From assembly GCA_050288165.1 (NCBI GenBank), contig JBNKDG010000005.1, positions 124,001 to 188,000 on the forward strand: DNA of 64,000 bases. Direction: 5' to 3'. The notes beneath the pieces were generated by a model. The model did no database searches. It worked only from the letters and a program-made list of their open reading frames with translations, and was not told the origin of the DNA. Shown one piece after another: positions 49,737-58,721 of the stretch. The stretch is from JAPHTQ01 sp050288165 (GTDB lineage Bacteria; Pseudomonadota; Gammaproteobacteria; Thiohalomonadales; Thiohalomonadaceae). Positions within the stretch are counted from its first letter, which is position 1. Every line of letters starts with the position of its first letter. A program made the position numbers and the translations under genes.

Positions 49737-51058
49737 ATACCACCGCACGACTTCGTCCACGTGAGCGTGAGGCCATCATCCAGTCACTACGAGCAGGTGT
49801 TACCCCACGAGCAGGTCTGCAACACATTCAGGTTGGTCGTGCAAAAGAAGTATCAGCACTACTCAAAGATATTGACAACATCACGGATGGTGGAGCCGCC
49901 TTTCGTTTGGTAATTGGCGAGTACGGTTCAGGAAAGACCTTCTTCCTGCAACTGATTCGTGCAATCGCACTGGAGAAAGGGCTGGTTACCATGCATGCTG
50001 ACCTTGCTCCTGATCGTCGTATTCACGCCACTCAGGGTCAGGCGCGTAATCTTTATGCTGAACTGGCACGCAACATGGCTACCCGCACCAAACCTGACGG
50101 TAATGCGCTGGAAAGCGTGGTTGAGCGATTCATTACCGAGGCACGTAGAGAAGCCGATTCAACGGGCGAGCACGTCGAGACGGTGGTACATCAGCGACTG
50201 CATGGTCTCTCAGAATTAGTGGGCGGCTATGATTTTGCTAAAGTCATCGCAGCATACTGGCGCGGCCACGACGAGGGAAACGATCAGCTAAAACAGGATG
50301 CAGTACGGTGGCTGCGTGGTGAATTCACCACAAAAACCGACGCCCGCGCCGCCCTTGATGTACGTTCGTTTATCGATGATGCTTCGGTCTATGACCACCT
50401 CAAGCTTGTTAGCCTGTTTGTACGCCAATCCGGCTACAAGGGACTGCTGGTCAACCTTGATGAGATGGTCAATCTCTATAAGCTATCCAGTAGTAAAGCG
50501 CGCGTATCGAACTACGAACAGTTGCTGCGGATGCTAAACGATAGCCTGCAAGGCAGCGCTAATCACATCGGCTTTCTGCTAGGTGGCACACCGGAATTCC
50601 TTATGGACCCGCGCAAAGGGCTATTTAGCTATGAAGCACTCCGCTCCCGCCTGGCCGAGAACAGCTTTGCTCAATCGGCAGGCATTACCGATTACTCATC
50701 TCCCTCACTTCACCTGACCAATCTGGCACCGGAAGAACTACTGGTATTACTTAAGAACCTACGACATGTCTTTGCCAGCGGTGATTTAGCTAGTTATCTG
50801 GTACCTGATGAGGCATTACTAGCCTTTCTCCAGCACTGTTCCAACAAGATTGGGGATGCCTACTTCCGTACCCCTCGTAATACCATCAAAGCGTTTGTCG
50901 ATCTGCTCTCTGTCCTTGAACAGAACCCGGAGATCCGATGGGACCAGTTACTTAGCAAGGTAGAGATAGCTGAGGATGCTCCCTCTGATATGCCAGAGAT
51001 CAGCGATGATGAGAATGCAGGGACGGATGATGACGATCTGACGTCATTCCAACTGTAA
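49733..51058 (+). CDS. BrxD-like ATP-binding protein (DUF2791)
   Basis: A 441-residue P-loop ATPase. Walker A is VIGEYGSGKTFFLQL (62-69) and Walker B is GLLVNLDEMVNLYKL. An arginine-finger region contains RSRLAENSFAQSAG. It resembles the DUF2791/BrxD proteins of type 2 BREX and related cassettes, which work beside an Lhr-like helicase. The C-terminus is acidic (DDENAGTDDDD). It overlaps the TerB gene and is followed within 8 bases by the helicase. Confidence 0.85.
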   Translation: MNTTARLRPREREAIIQSLRAGVTPRAGLQHIQVGRAKEVSALLKDIDNITDGGAAFRLVIGEYGSGKTFFLQLIRAIALEKGLVTMHADLAPDRRIHATQGQARNLYAELARNMATRTKPDGNALESVVERFITEARREADSTGEHVETVVHQRLHGLSELVGGYDFAKVIAAYWRGHDEGNDQLKQDAVRWLRGEFTTKTDARAALDVRSFIDDASVYDHLKLVSLFVRQSGYKGLLVNLDEMVNLYKLSSSKARVSNYEQLLRMLNDSLQGSANHIGFLLGGTPEFLMDPRKGLFSYEALRSRLAENSFAQSAGITDYSSPSLHLTNLAPEELLVLLKNLRHVFASGDLASYLVPDEALLAFLQHCSNKIGDAYFRTPRNTIKAFVDLLSVLEQNPEIRWDQLLSKVEIAEDAPSDMPEISDDENAGTDDDDLTSFQL

Positions 51059-51065
51059 AACATCC

Positions 51066-53237
51066 GTGAGCGGAGCATCATCAAATGCCTTTGAGCATCT
51101 GCATCCTGCTGTACAGCGCTGGATATGGGATCAGGGCTGGTCAACACTTCGGGATGTTCAGGAGCGGGCCTACGCACCAATAGCGGGGCGTAACCAGGAC
51201 GTTTTGATCAGCGCGGCTACTGCTGCGGGCAAAACCGAGGCAGCATTCCTTCCCATCTATTCCCTACTTGCTTCACGCTCGGAAGCTGGAATAGGCGCTC
51301 TCTACATCTCCCCACTCAAGGCGCTAATTAACGATCAATACCGCCGCCAGGAGAGTCTATCTGAAATCACTGGCGTACCAGTGACCCCATGGCATGGTGA
51401 TGCCTCAGCAGCAGGCAAGCAGCGGCTGCGTAATGATCCTAACGGAGTATTGCTAATCACCCCGGAGTCCCTAGAGTCATTGCTCATGAATAGCGCTGAC
51501 TGGTGTAACAGCGCGTTTCATAACCTCGCCCATGTAGTGATTGATGAGTTTCACGCATTCTTGGGATCAGAGCGAGGAATACAGCTCCAGTCACTGCTAC
51601 GTCGGTTGGAGTTTCTGATAGGCAGACAGGTGCCACGTATAGCGCTCAGCGCAACACTTGGAGACATGGATGAGGTAGCCAGGTCACTGCGTCTCAACCA
51701 GGAGTATCCCTGTGAGATCCTGATCGCCGATGGCTCCCATACCGATCTAAAACTACAGCTACGTGGCTACACCGATCCCACGAATGAGAACATGCCATCC
51801 GCCATGGAGCAGATCACTGGCGATTTGTACCGCCTCTTACGTGGACACTCACACCTCATATTTGCTAACAGCCGAGCCCGTACCGAGGCCTTTGCCGCCG
51901 ATCTCTCCGATCTGTGTCGTGCCAATCATGTACCAAACGAGTTCTTCCCGCACCATGGCAGTCTCAGCAAGGAGCTTCGCGAAGAGTTAGAGGCACGATT
52001 ACAGAAAGAACACCTTCCTACCTCAGCGGTTTGCACCATGACACTTGAGCTGGGGATCGATATTGGGCATGTGGATTCAGTGGCACAGGTCACCTCTCCT
52101 CATTCTGTGGCCAGCCTTCGCCAACGGCTTGGCCGGTCAGGACGACGAGGTGAGGCCGCTATCTTGAGACTCTTCATACCCGAGCCTGAACTTAGTGTGA
52201 AGTCCCACATTGTCGACAGACTGCGGGTACACCTGATCCAAAGCATAGCAATGGTCAATCTGCTGCTTAAGAAATGGTATGAACCACCTGATCCCGATCG
52301 CTACCACTTTTCGACCCTGGTACAGCAGATTCTGTCGGTACTTGCACAGTATGGTGGTGTACGTGCACAACAGTTGTGGCAACTCTTATGTGACACTGGT
52401 CCCTTTTATCTGGTGGATACTAGCCAGTTCGCTGAACTGCTCCGTAATCTAGGTGAGGCAGACCTGATCACACAAACTAACGATGGTCAGATCGTGTTGG
52501 GTAAATCCGGTGAACGCTACGTTGAGCATTATACTTTTTATGCGGCATTCAATACGCCAGAAGAATATGTTCTTGAGACAAAAGGGAAGATTCTCGGGAG
52601 TCTTCCAATCGATAAACCGCTGATGCAGGGACAAACGATTGTCTTTGGTGGACAGCGCTGGCAGGTACAGCACGTCAGTGATGAAAAAAAGCGTATCGAA
52701 CTTATTCCTTCTCGCTCAGGAACACCTCCATCATTCGGTGGTGAAGGACTGAGCATCAATAAAATGATTCGTGAAGAGATGTTCCGCGTCTACTCTCATG
52801 CAGAGATTCCTAATTATCTTGATAAAACGGCAAAAGCATTGTGTCTGGAGGCATTTGATACATTCCATGCGCTAAACTTGGGTACGCAATCTATTGTCCA
52901 GTCTGGCAACACCACACACCTTATTCCCTGGTTAGGGGACAAGGAGATCAATGCCTTAGTGAATTTATTGCGACAGAAAGGACTGGTCGCCGATGCCTTT
53001 GGCGGCGTGATTGATGTTGAACACCAAGAGAAAGAACAGGTCACGGCGATATTGAAATCCATCGTTATTAATCCGCCATCCTCAGCAGAGGTTCTCGCAT
53101 CAAATATCCCTGAGATTCTCACCGTAATTGATAAGCATGATGTCTTTGTTCCAGGCACGCTGAGATATAGTGAGTACGCAAAGCGTATGTTTGAACTTAA
53201 TAACGCGCTGAACTGGATAAGTAGAGAATTACATTAG
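51066..53237 (+). CDS. Lhr/BrxHI-like DEAD/DEAH helicase
   Basis: A 723-residue superfamily 2 helicase. Walker A ATAAGKTEAAFLP (51-63), motif II VIDEFHAFLG, motif III LSATLGDM, motif IV region HLIFANSRA, and motif VI QRLGRSGRRGE are all present. The C-terminal 300 residues are a winged-helix and accessory region as in BrxHI. The start is GTG 51066. With TerB and the BrxD-like ATPase it forms a three-gene unit predicted to process DNA in defence. Confidence 0.88.
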   Translation: MSGASSNAFEHLHPAVQRWIWDQGWSTLRDVQERAYAPIAGRNQDVLISAATAAGKTEAAFLPIYSLLASRSEAGIGALYISPLKALINDQYRRQESLSEITGVPVTPWHGDASAAGKQRLRNDPNGVLLITPESLESLLMNSADWCNSAFHNLAHVVIDEFHAFLGSERGIQLQSLLRRLEFLIGRQVPRIALSATLGDMDEVARSLRLNQEYPCEILIADGSHTDLKLQLRGYTDPTNENMPSAMEQITGDLYRLLRGHSHLIFANSRARTEAFAADLSDLCRANHVPNEFFPHHGSLSKELREELEARLQKEHLPTSAVCTMTLELGIDIGHVDSVAQVTSPHSVASLRQRLGRSGRRGEAAILRLFIPEPELSVKSHIVDRLRVHLIQSIAMVNLLLKKWYEPPDPDRYHFSTLVQQILSVLAQYGGVRAQQLWQLLCDTGPFYLVDTSQFAELLRNLGEADLITQTNDGQIVLGKSGERYVEHYTFYAAFNTPEEYVLETKGKILGSLPIDKPLMQGQTIVFGGQRWQVQHVSDEKKRIELIPSRSGTPPSFGGEGLSINKMIREEMFRVYSHAEIPNYLDKTAKALCLEAFDTFHALNLGTQSIVQSGNTTHLIPWLGDKEINALVNLLRQKGLVADAFGGVIDVEHQEKEQVTAILKSIVINPPSSAEVLASNIPEILTVIDKHDVFVPGTLRYSEYAKRMFELNNALNWISRELH

Positions 53238-53506
53238 CCTATAGCTATTTACGATTCAAAGTGGCAAATCACACATGGCAATATGATTTCTCCAATTGGA
53301 TCCTAGTAACAAAACCATGACTGGAGCGTAACGATAAACTGCTGCCAGATTGGTTCTCCGGTCAGACAAGCCTTTAGTCATTTCATAAATCTGCCAAAGA
53401 TCGCACGTCTTTGTATTTCGACACTGATCCGTGCTCGTTTATAGCTAATCCTGTTACGGGTTAGCACCCCAATGACAACAGAGACAAAAGGGCATTTCTC
53501 ATCGAC

Positions 53507-55318
53507 CTAGTGGCCCTCATACATCTTTTCGATCTCCGCGGCAAAGCGTTCGAGAATACGATTACGCTTCACTTTTAAGGTCGGCGTCAGCAGACCATTG
53601 TCGATGGTCCATGGCTCCAGCGTCAGCGTCACTTTCGGTATATGCGCATAGCCGGGAAAACTCGACAGCGCATCGGCAATCTTCTCCAGTACCGCATCGT
53701 GCAGGAATCCGTTGTCCAACAGATCTTCCGCCTTGCCGTCCAGCTTGAGTTCCTGCAACAACTCGTCCAGCTTCTCCCGGTTGGGCACTACCAGCGCGGT
53801 CAGGTAAGGACGCGCCTCGCCGACCACCAGTGCCTGCTCAAATAACGGGTCAAGCATGATCGCCTGCTCCATATCCACCGGCGGCAGTTTTTCGCCGGTA
53901 GCGAGCACGATCACATCCTTCAGCCGTCCGGTGATCTGTATGTGTCCGGCATCATCAAGACGTACCTTATCACCGGTATGCAGCCAGCCTTCGGCATCGA
54001 TGATCTTTTGCGTCGCCTCCGGTTGCTTCCAGTAACCCAGCATCACGATCGGGCCGCGGATTAACAGTTCGCTGTTTTCATCGGTACGCGCCTCCACACC
54101 GGGTAGCAGCGTGCCGACACTATCCGGCGCGTTATCTTCCAGTTGATTAACGCTGATCACCGGGCTGGTTTCAGTCAGTCCATAACCCTGCACTACGGGC
54201 AGGCCCAGACCAAGAAAGACCTGGGCGACCGAATAAGGCAACGGTGCGCCACCACTGATGGCAAAGCGCAGACGTCCACCCAGTTTGGCGATCACCTTAC
54301 CTGCCACCAGCAGTTTAAGCAGCGGCCAAAGCAGCAGTCCCGCCTGCCAGGGGAGTCTTCCCTGTTGATGTTCAAAACGTTGCCAACCGATGCGCACCGC
54401 CAGTTCGAACAATCGTTTTGCCAGCGGTGGTTTTTTTCCCAACTGCTCCTTGATGCGTCCATAGACGCGCTCGAAGATGCGCGGCACGCTGATCAGAATC
54501 GTCGGTTTCACCGTCTGCAGATCTTCAGCCAGTTCCGGTATCGAGCGGGCATAGGCCACCGTCGCCCCTGTCATCATCGGGATGTAGTAACCAACGGTAC
54601 GTTCCAGGGTGTGCGACAACGGCAGGAAGGAGAGAAACAGATCGTCATCATAGACACCGATTTTCTGCAATCCGGCGTGGGCATCGGCGAGGATATTCTG
54701 GTGACTTAACATCACCCCCTTGGGTCGACCGGTGGTGCCGGAGGTGTAGACAATGGTGGCCAACTCGTTAGGCTGCGCCGCATGGGTGTACAGGCCCTGT
54801 CCGTCAAACTCGGGCAGCCACTCCCGCAAGGCGATGAGTCGTTCGTCCGCTGTCGTTTCCTGTTTACTGGCATTCAACACAACCACGCGTTGCAGTTTCG
54901 GCAGCGCACAGCCTGTGGCGAGGATCGCCTTCCACTGCTCGGTCTTTTCCACGAACAGCAGACGCACATCGGCATCGTCCAGAATGTAACCGCTGTTTTC
55001 TGGATTATCGTTAACATACAGCGGCACCGTGACCAGGCCGAGACCGAGCGCCGCCTGATCGAACTTCACCCACTCGCGACTATTGTGCAGCAATACCGCG
55101 ACGCGCTCGCCCGGCACGACGCCGTCATCCACCATCGCCTGTTGCCAGCGCGCGACGTCGACCGCCATCTCTCTCCAGGTGGTCTCGCGCCACTGCTGAC
55201 TTTCGCGATCGAAATGGAGATAGGCGCGTCTGTCAGGTGTGCGTTCAACGCGTCGCCTGAACAGTTCAGCCAATGTCGGTGCCTGCTCCTGGGTAATGAG
55301 ATCCATGTGGTGACTCAT
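53507..55318 (-). CDS. Long-chain acyl-CoA synthetase
   Basis: A 603-residue AMP-forming ligase that activates fatty acids for beta-oxidation. Motif I YTSGTTGRPKGVMLSHQN, motif II YGLTETSPVISVN and motif III LHTGDKVRLDDAGHIQITGR are present, with the C-terminal catalytic lysine region (LTPTLKVKRNRILE). I chose ATG 55318, which has GGAGGGG upstream. It is last in the operon fadE-fadI-fadJ-acyl-CoA synthetase, 20 bases after fadJ. Confidence 0.93.
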   Translation of the reverse strand: MSHHMDLITQEQAPTLAELFRRRVERTPDRRAYLHFDRESQQWRETTWREMAVDVARWQQAMVDDGVVPGERVAVLLHNSREWVKFDQAALGLGLVTVPLYVNDNPENSGYILDDADVRLLFVEKTEQWKAILATGCALPKLQRVVVLNASKQETTADERLIALREWLPEFDGQGLYTHAAQPNELATIVYTSGTTGRPKGVMLSHQNILADAHAGLQKIGVYDDDLFLSFLPLSHTLERTVGYYIPMMTGATVAYARSIPELAEDLQTVKPTILISVPRIFERVYGRIKEQLGKKPPLAKRLFELAVRIGWQRFEHQQGRLPWQAGLLLWPLLKLLVAGKVIAKLGGRLRFAISGGAPLPYSVAQVFLGLGLPVVQGYGLTETSPVISVNQLEDNAPDSVGTLLPGVEARTDENSELLIRGPIVMLGYWKQPEATQKIIDAEGWLHTGDKVRLDDAGHIQITGRLKDVIVLATGEKLPPVDMEQAIMLDPLFEQALVVGEARPYLTALVVPNREKLDELLQELKLDGKAEDLLDNGFLHDAVLEKIADALSSFPGYAHIPKVTLTLEPWTIDNGLLTPTLKVKRNRILERFAAEIEKMYEGH

Positions 55319-55338
55319 GACACACCCCTCCTGTATCG

Positions 55339-57405
55339 CTAGGCCACTCCCTGGCGTGGGCCGTGATGAAACAGCGAATGGTCGTTCCAACCGTCGTCGA
55401 TATCGAAGCGCTTGCCGTAGTGGTGTTGTAACTCTTCCAGATGGTGACGCTGCTCTTCCGGATCGCTCTGTTGCAGATAGTGCAGCGGGCCACCGCGGAA
55501 GGGCGCAAAGCCGGTGCCGAAAATCACACCCGCATCGATCAGATCGTCATCGCGAACCACGCCTTCGCGCAGGCAGGCGATCGCCTCATTGATCAGACGC
55601 AGCATCAAGCGATCTTTCAGATCATCAGGGACGGTGACCTTGTCACTCAACGCCGCCGCTTTGGCTTTACCTTTTTCGTAGTGATAGAAACCCTGGCCGC
55701 TCTTCACCCCGAGATGACCCGCCTCGACCAGCGTCTTCAATTTTTGCGGTACTTCCAGGTTGAGCGGTTTGCTGAGAATGTTGGCCACCGAGAGACAGAT
55801 ATCGAGACCGACCGTATCGGCCAGGCGGATCGGTCCCATCGGCATACCGAAGTCGAGCGCCGCCTTGTCGATCACCCGCGCATCCACCCCTTCCGATTCG
55901 ATGATCACCGCCTCCAGCAGGTAGGGCATCAGTACCCGGTTCACCAGGAACCCCGGCGAACTTTTTACCGGCAGCGGCAGACGATCGATGTGGCGCACAA
56001 AGGCGCTGGCCTTGGCCATGGTCTGCTCGCTGGTCTGGCTGCCATGCACCACTTCGACCAGTTGCATCTTCGCCACCGGATTGAAAAAGTGCAGGCCGAC
56101 CAGTCGTTCAGGATGTTTCAGTCCACCGGCCAGATCCTCCAGCGGGATGCTCGAGGTATTGCTGGCGAGTATCGCCTCCGCTTTCATTTGCGGCTCAAGC
56201 TCGGCAAACAGTGAATGCTTCGCCTCGACGTTTTCGATGATCGCTTCGATCACTACATCGGCACGTCGAATACCGTTGCCATGTTGATCGGGAATGAGAC
56301 GATCCATCGCCGCCTGGATCAGGCGCGGTTGCTTTAACTTTTTCTGGAACAGGTTGTGCGCCCGGGCGATCGCTCTGGCGACGATCTCCTCCTTGCGATC
56401 CTGTAACGTCACGCACATTCCACGCAGCGCGCACCAGGAGGCGATATCGCCACCCATCACGCCCGCGCCGACCACGTGCACATGCTTTGGCGTGAAGAAC
56501 GATTTATCGCCCTCTTTTTTCAATCGCTCCTGCAACATGAACACGCGCACCAGATTTTGTGCCGTGTCGCCGCTAATCAGTTTCGCTACCGCCTCTCTTT
56601 CGCCTTTAAGTATCGACGCCGCTTTCGCGCCACTCTTCACCCAGTGTTCGATCAGCGCGTAGGGCGCAGGATAATGTTTCGGGTTAACCCGTTTGCTTAC
56701 CGTTTTTTTCAGTAGCGCCGCCACTGCCGGTCTGAACGGCAGCAAACCGATCAGGCGTTGCCACCAGACGGGTCGATGTTTTTTGGGCGGCTTCAGCGCC
56801 ACCTGTGCTGCGGCACGCAGCAACTGTCGCTGCGGCACGGCGTAATCGATCAGACCCATTCGTCTGGCGCTACGCGCATCGACCGTCCTGCCCGCAAGCA
56901 TCATTTGCAGCGCGGCGAGATGACCGATCAATCGCGGCAGGCGCAGGGTGCCGCCGAAACCGGGGAAGATCCCCAACATCACCTCGGGCAGACCGAGGCG
57001 ACTCGACTCCTCGGCGATGCGATAATCGCAGGCGAGTGCCAGTTCCAGACCACCGCCGAGACAGTGACCGTTGATTAGCGCCACCGTCGGCATCGGCAAC
57101 GCCTCGATGCGATTCATAATCGCCTGACCGCGTTGGATCAGTTCGCCTGCTTCGGTCGGATCGGCCAGTTGGGTAAATTCGCTGACATCGGCGCCGACGA
57201 TAAAACCGGACGCCTTTGCCGAACGGATGATGAGTGCCTTCGGCTTCTCCTGTTCGATGGTGGTCAGCAGGCCATCGAGCTCCTGCAGCACCTCCCGCGA
57301 CAGGCTGTTGCTGGAGCTTCCGGCCCGATCCGCCGTCAGCCAGCCGAGACCGTCCTGATCCGTTTCATAGCGCCAGTGACGAGTGCGCTGCTCCCTGTTG
57401 CTCAT
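55339..57405 (-). CDS. fadJ: Fatty acid oxidation complex alpha subunit (hydratase/dehydrogenase)
   Basis: A 688-residue bifunctional enzyme. Residues about 1-190 form the enoyl-CoA hydratase (INGHCLGGGLELALACDYRI, with E in LPEVMLGIFPGFGGT). From about 310 the 3-hydroxyacyl-CoA dehydrogenase has VVGAGVMGGDIASWCALRGM (NAD-binding), then LVGLHFFNPVAKMQLVEVV with the catalytic His and Glu. The C-terminal end is the 3HCDH dimer domain. It catalyses the second and third steps of beta-oxidation. It overlaps the thiolase gene by four bases. FadB-type naming is possible. Confidence 0.93.
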   Translation of the reverse strand: MSNREQRTRHWRYETDQDGLGWLTADRAGSSSNSLSREVLQELDGLLTTIEQEKPKALIIRSAKASGFIVGADVSEFTQLADPTEAGELIQRGQAIMNRIEALPMPTVALINGHCLGGGLELALACDYRIAEESSRLGLPEVMLGIFPGFGGTLRLPRLIGHLAALQMMLAGRTVDARSARRMGLIDYAVPQRQLLRAAAQVALKPPKKHRPVWWQRLIGLLPFRPAVAALLKKTVSKRVNPKHYPAPYALIEHWVKSGAKAASILKGEREAVAKLISGDTAQNLVRVFMLQERLKKEGDKSFFTPKHVHVVGAGVMGGDIASWCALRGMCVTLQDRKEEIVARAIARAHNLFQKKLKQPRLIQAAMDRLIPDQHGNGIRRADVVIEAIIENVEAKHSLFAELEPQMKAEAILASNTSSIPLEDLAGGLKHPERLVGLHFFNPVAKMQLVEVVHGSQTSEQTMAKASAFVRHIDRLPLPVKSSPGFLVNRVLMPYLLEAVIIESEGVDARVIDKAALDFGMPMGPIRLADTVGLDICLSVANILSKPLNLEVPQKLKTLVEAGHLGVKSGQGFYHYEKGKAKAAALSDKVTVPDDLKDRLMLRLINEAIACLREGVVRDDDLIDAGVIFGTGFAPFRGGPLHYLQQSDPEEQRHHLEELQHHYGKRFDIDDGWNDHSLFHHGPRQGVA

Positions 57406-58721
57406 GACTCACCTCCTTCCCGTTCGAGCAGCATGGCGCCGCCCTGACCGCCACCGATGCAGATACCGGCCATGCCGCGCTGGCTGCCGGTGCGTTGCAT
57501 TACCATGAGCAGATGCAGCACGATACGCGCGCCGCTGGCACCGAGCGGGTGGCCGATAGCGACCGAACCGCCGTCCACGTTCAGTCGCTCCAGTGGTATT
57601 TCGCCCACCGCCTTGCTGCGGTGCAGTTCGTTTCTGCTGTAGTCCCGATCCATCCACGCCGCGCGCACCGCCAGTACCTGGGCGGCAAACGCCTCGTTTA
57701 TCTCCCAGTAGTCGATCGCCTCCGGCTGCAGCTTCTGCCGTTGCAACACCGCGCTCATGGCGTGGGCCGGACCCAGGCCCATCTGCGCCGGATCGACCCC
57801 GGACCAATGGCTGTCGACGATACGTCCCAGCACCGGCAGGTCGTATTTCTCCACCGCCCGGTCGCTGGCCAGCAGCAGCATCGCCGCGCCGTCGGTGATC
57901 TGCGCGCTGTTGCCGGCGGTCACCTGGCCGAACTGGCGATCGAAGACCGGCTTCAATCCGGCCAGTTGCTCCAGTGTGGTATCCCGGCGCAGACCGTCGT
58001 CGGCGCTGTAGTAGTGGCCGGCGTCGTCATAGAGGGTTTCGATCTCGTCCATCCACCCGGCATCCAGTGCACGGGCGAGGCGTTGGTGGCTCTCCAGGGC
58101 GTAGCTGTCCATCATCGTGCGACTGATGCCGAAGCGCTGCGCCAGCACCTCGGCGGTCTGTCCCATGGAGAGGCCGACCACCGGGTCGACCAGCCCGCGC
58201 AGCAGGCCGATGATCGGTTTGATGTAGGCGGGTCGCAGTTGCGCCAGTGCCCGCAGCCGACCGCCGACCGAGCGCGCCTGATTCCAGTGCGCCAGCCACG
58301 CCACCATGGTGGTCGCCAGCAACACCGGCGCATGGCTCATCGCTTCGGTGCCACCGGCCAGTACCAGATCGGAGCGACCATCGGCGATATCGTGCAGGGC
58401 GCTGTCCAGCGCCTGCATCCCGGAGGCGCAGTTGCGTTGCACGGTCCAGGCCGGGACGTGCTGGCCGATCCCGAGACGCAGGGCGATGATCCGTGCCACG
58501 TTAGCCTCGTCCGGTCCGGGGATGACGCAACCGACAACGACCTGATCCAGTTCATCCGGCTCGAAGGGCTGGCGTAGCAACAGCGGACGCGCGGCATCGA
58601 CCGCCAGATCCGAGGCATGAAACGGCCCCGGCGCGCCCCGCGCCTTGAGGAAGGGAGTGCGCGAGCCGTCGACGATATAGACGGGACGACCGCCACTTTT
58701 ATGCGGCTGTTTCGTTGCCAT
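57402..58721 (-). CDS. fadI: Acetyl-CoA acyltransferase (thiolase)
   Basis: A 439-residue thiolase that releases acetyl-CoA in the last step of beta-oxidation. Catalytic cysteine in TVQRNCASGMQALDSALH; His in VAIGHPLGASGARIVLHLL; second Cys in GMAGICIGGGQGGAML. The N-terminus is VYIVDGSRTPFLKARG. AAGGAG precedes the ATG, which overlaps fadE by 23 bases. The FadI name follows from size and linkage to FadJ. Confidence 0.93.
   Translation of the reverse strand: MATKQPHKSGGRPVYIVDGSRTPFLKARGAPGPFHASDLAVDAARPLLLRQPFEPDELDQVVVGCVIPGPDEANVARIIALRLGIGQHVPAWTVQRNCASGMQALDSALHDIADGRSDLVLAGGTEAMSHAPVLLATTMVAWLAHWNQARSVGGRLRALAQLRPAYIKPIIGLLRGLVDPVVGLSMGQTAEVLAQRFGISRTMMDSYALESHQRLARALDAGWMDEIETLYDDAGHYYSADDGLRRDTTLEQLAGLKPVFDRQFGQVTAGNSAQITDGAAMLLLASDRAVEKYDLPVLGRIVDSHWSGVDPAQMGLGPAHAMSAVLQRQKLQPEAIDYWEINEAFAAQVLAVRAAWMDRDYSRNELHRSKAVGEIPLERLNVDGGSVAIGHPLGASGARIVLHLLMVMQRTGSQRGMAGICIGGGQGGAMLLEREGGES

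Noticed and set aside
53238..53506. Remnant gene or terminator between the helicase and acyl-CoA synthetase
   Set aside because: Only a weak 8-pair hairpin near 53444-53465 without a T-run, and no coding frame of note.
57495..58577. Long open frame opposite the thiolase gene
   Set aside because: Complement of a GC-rich coding gene with all thiolase motifs; no start signal or domain.
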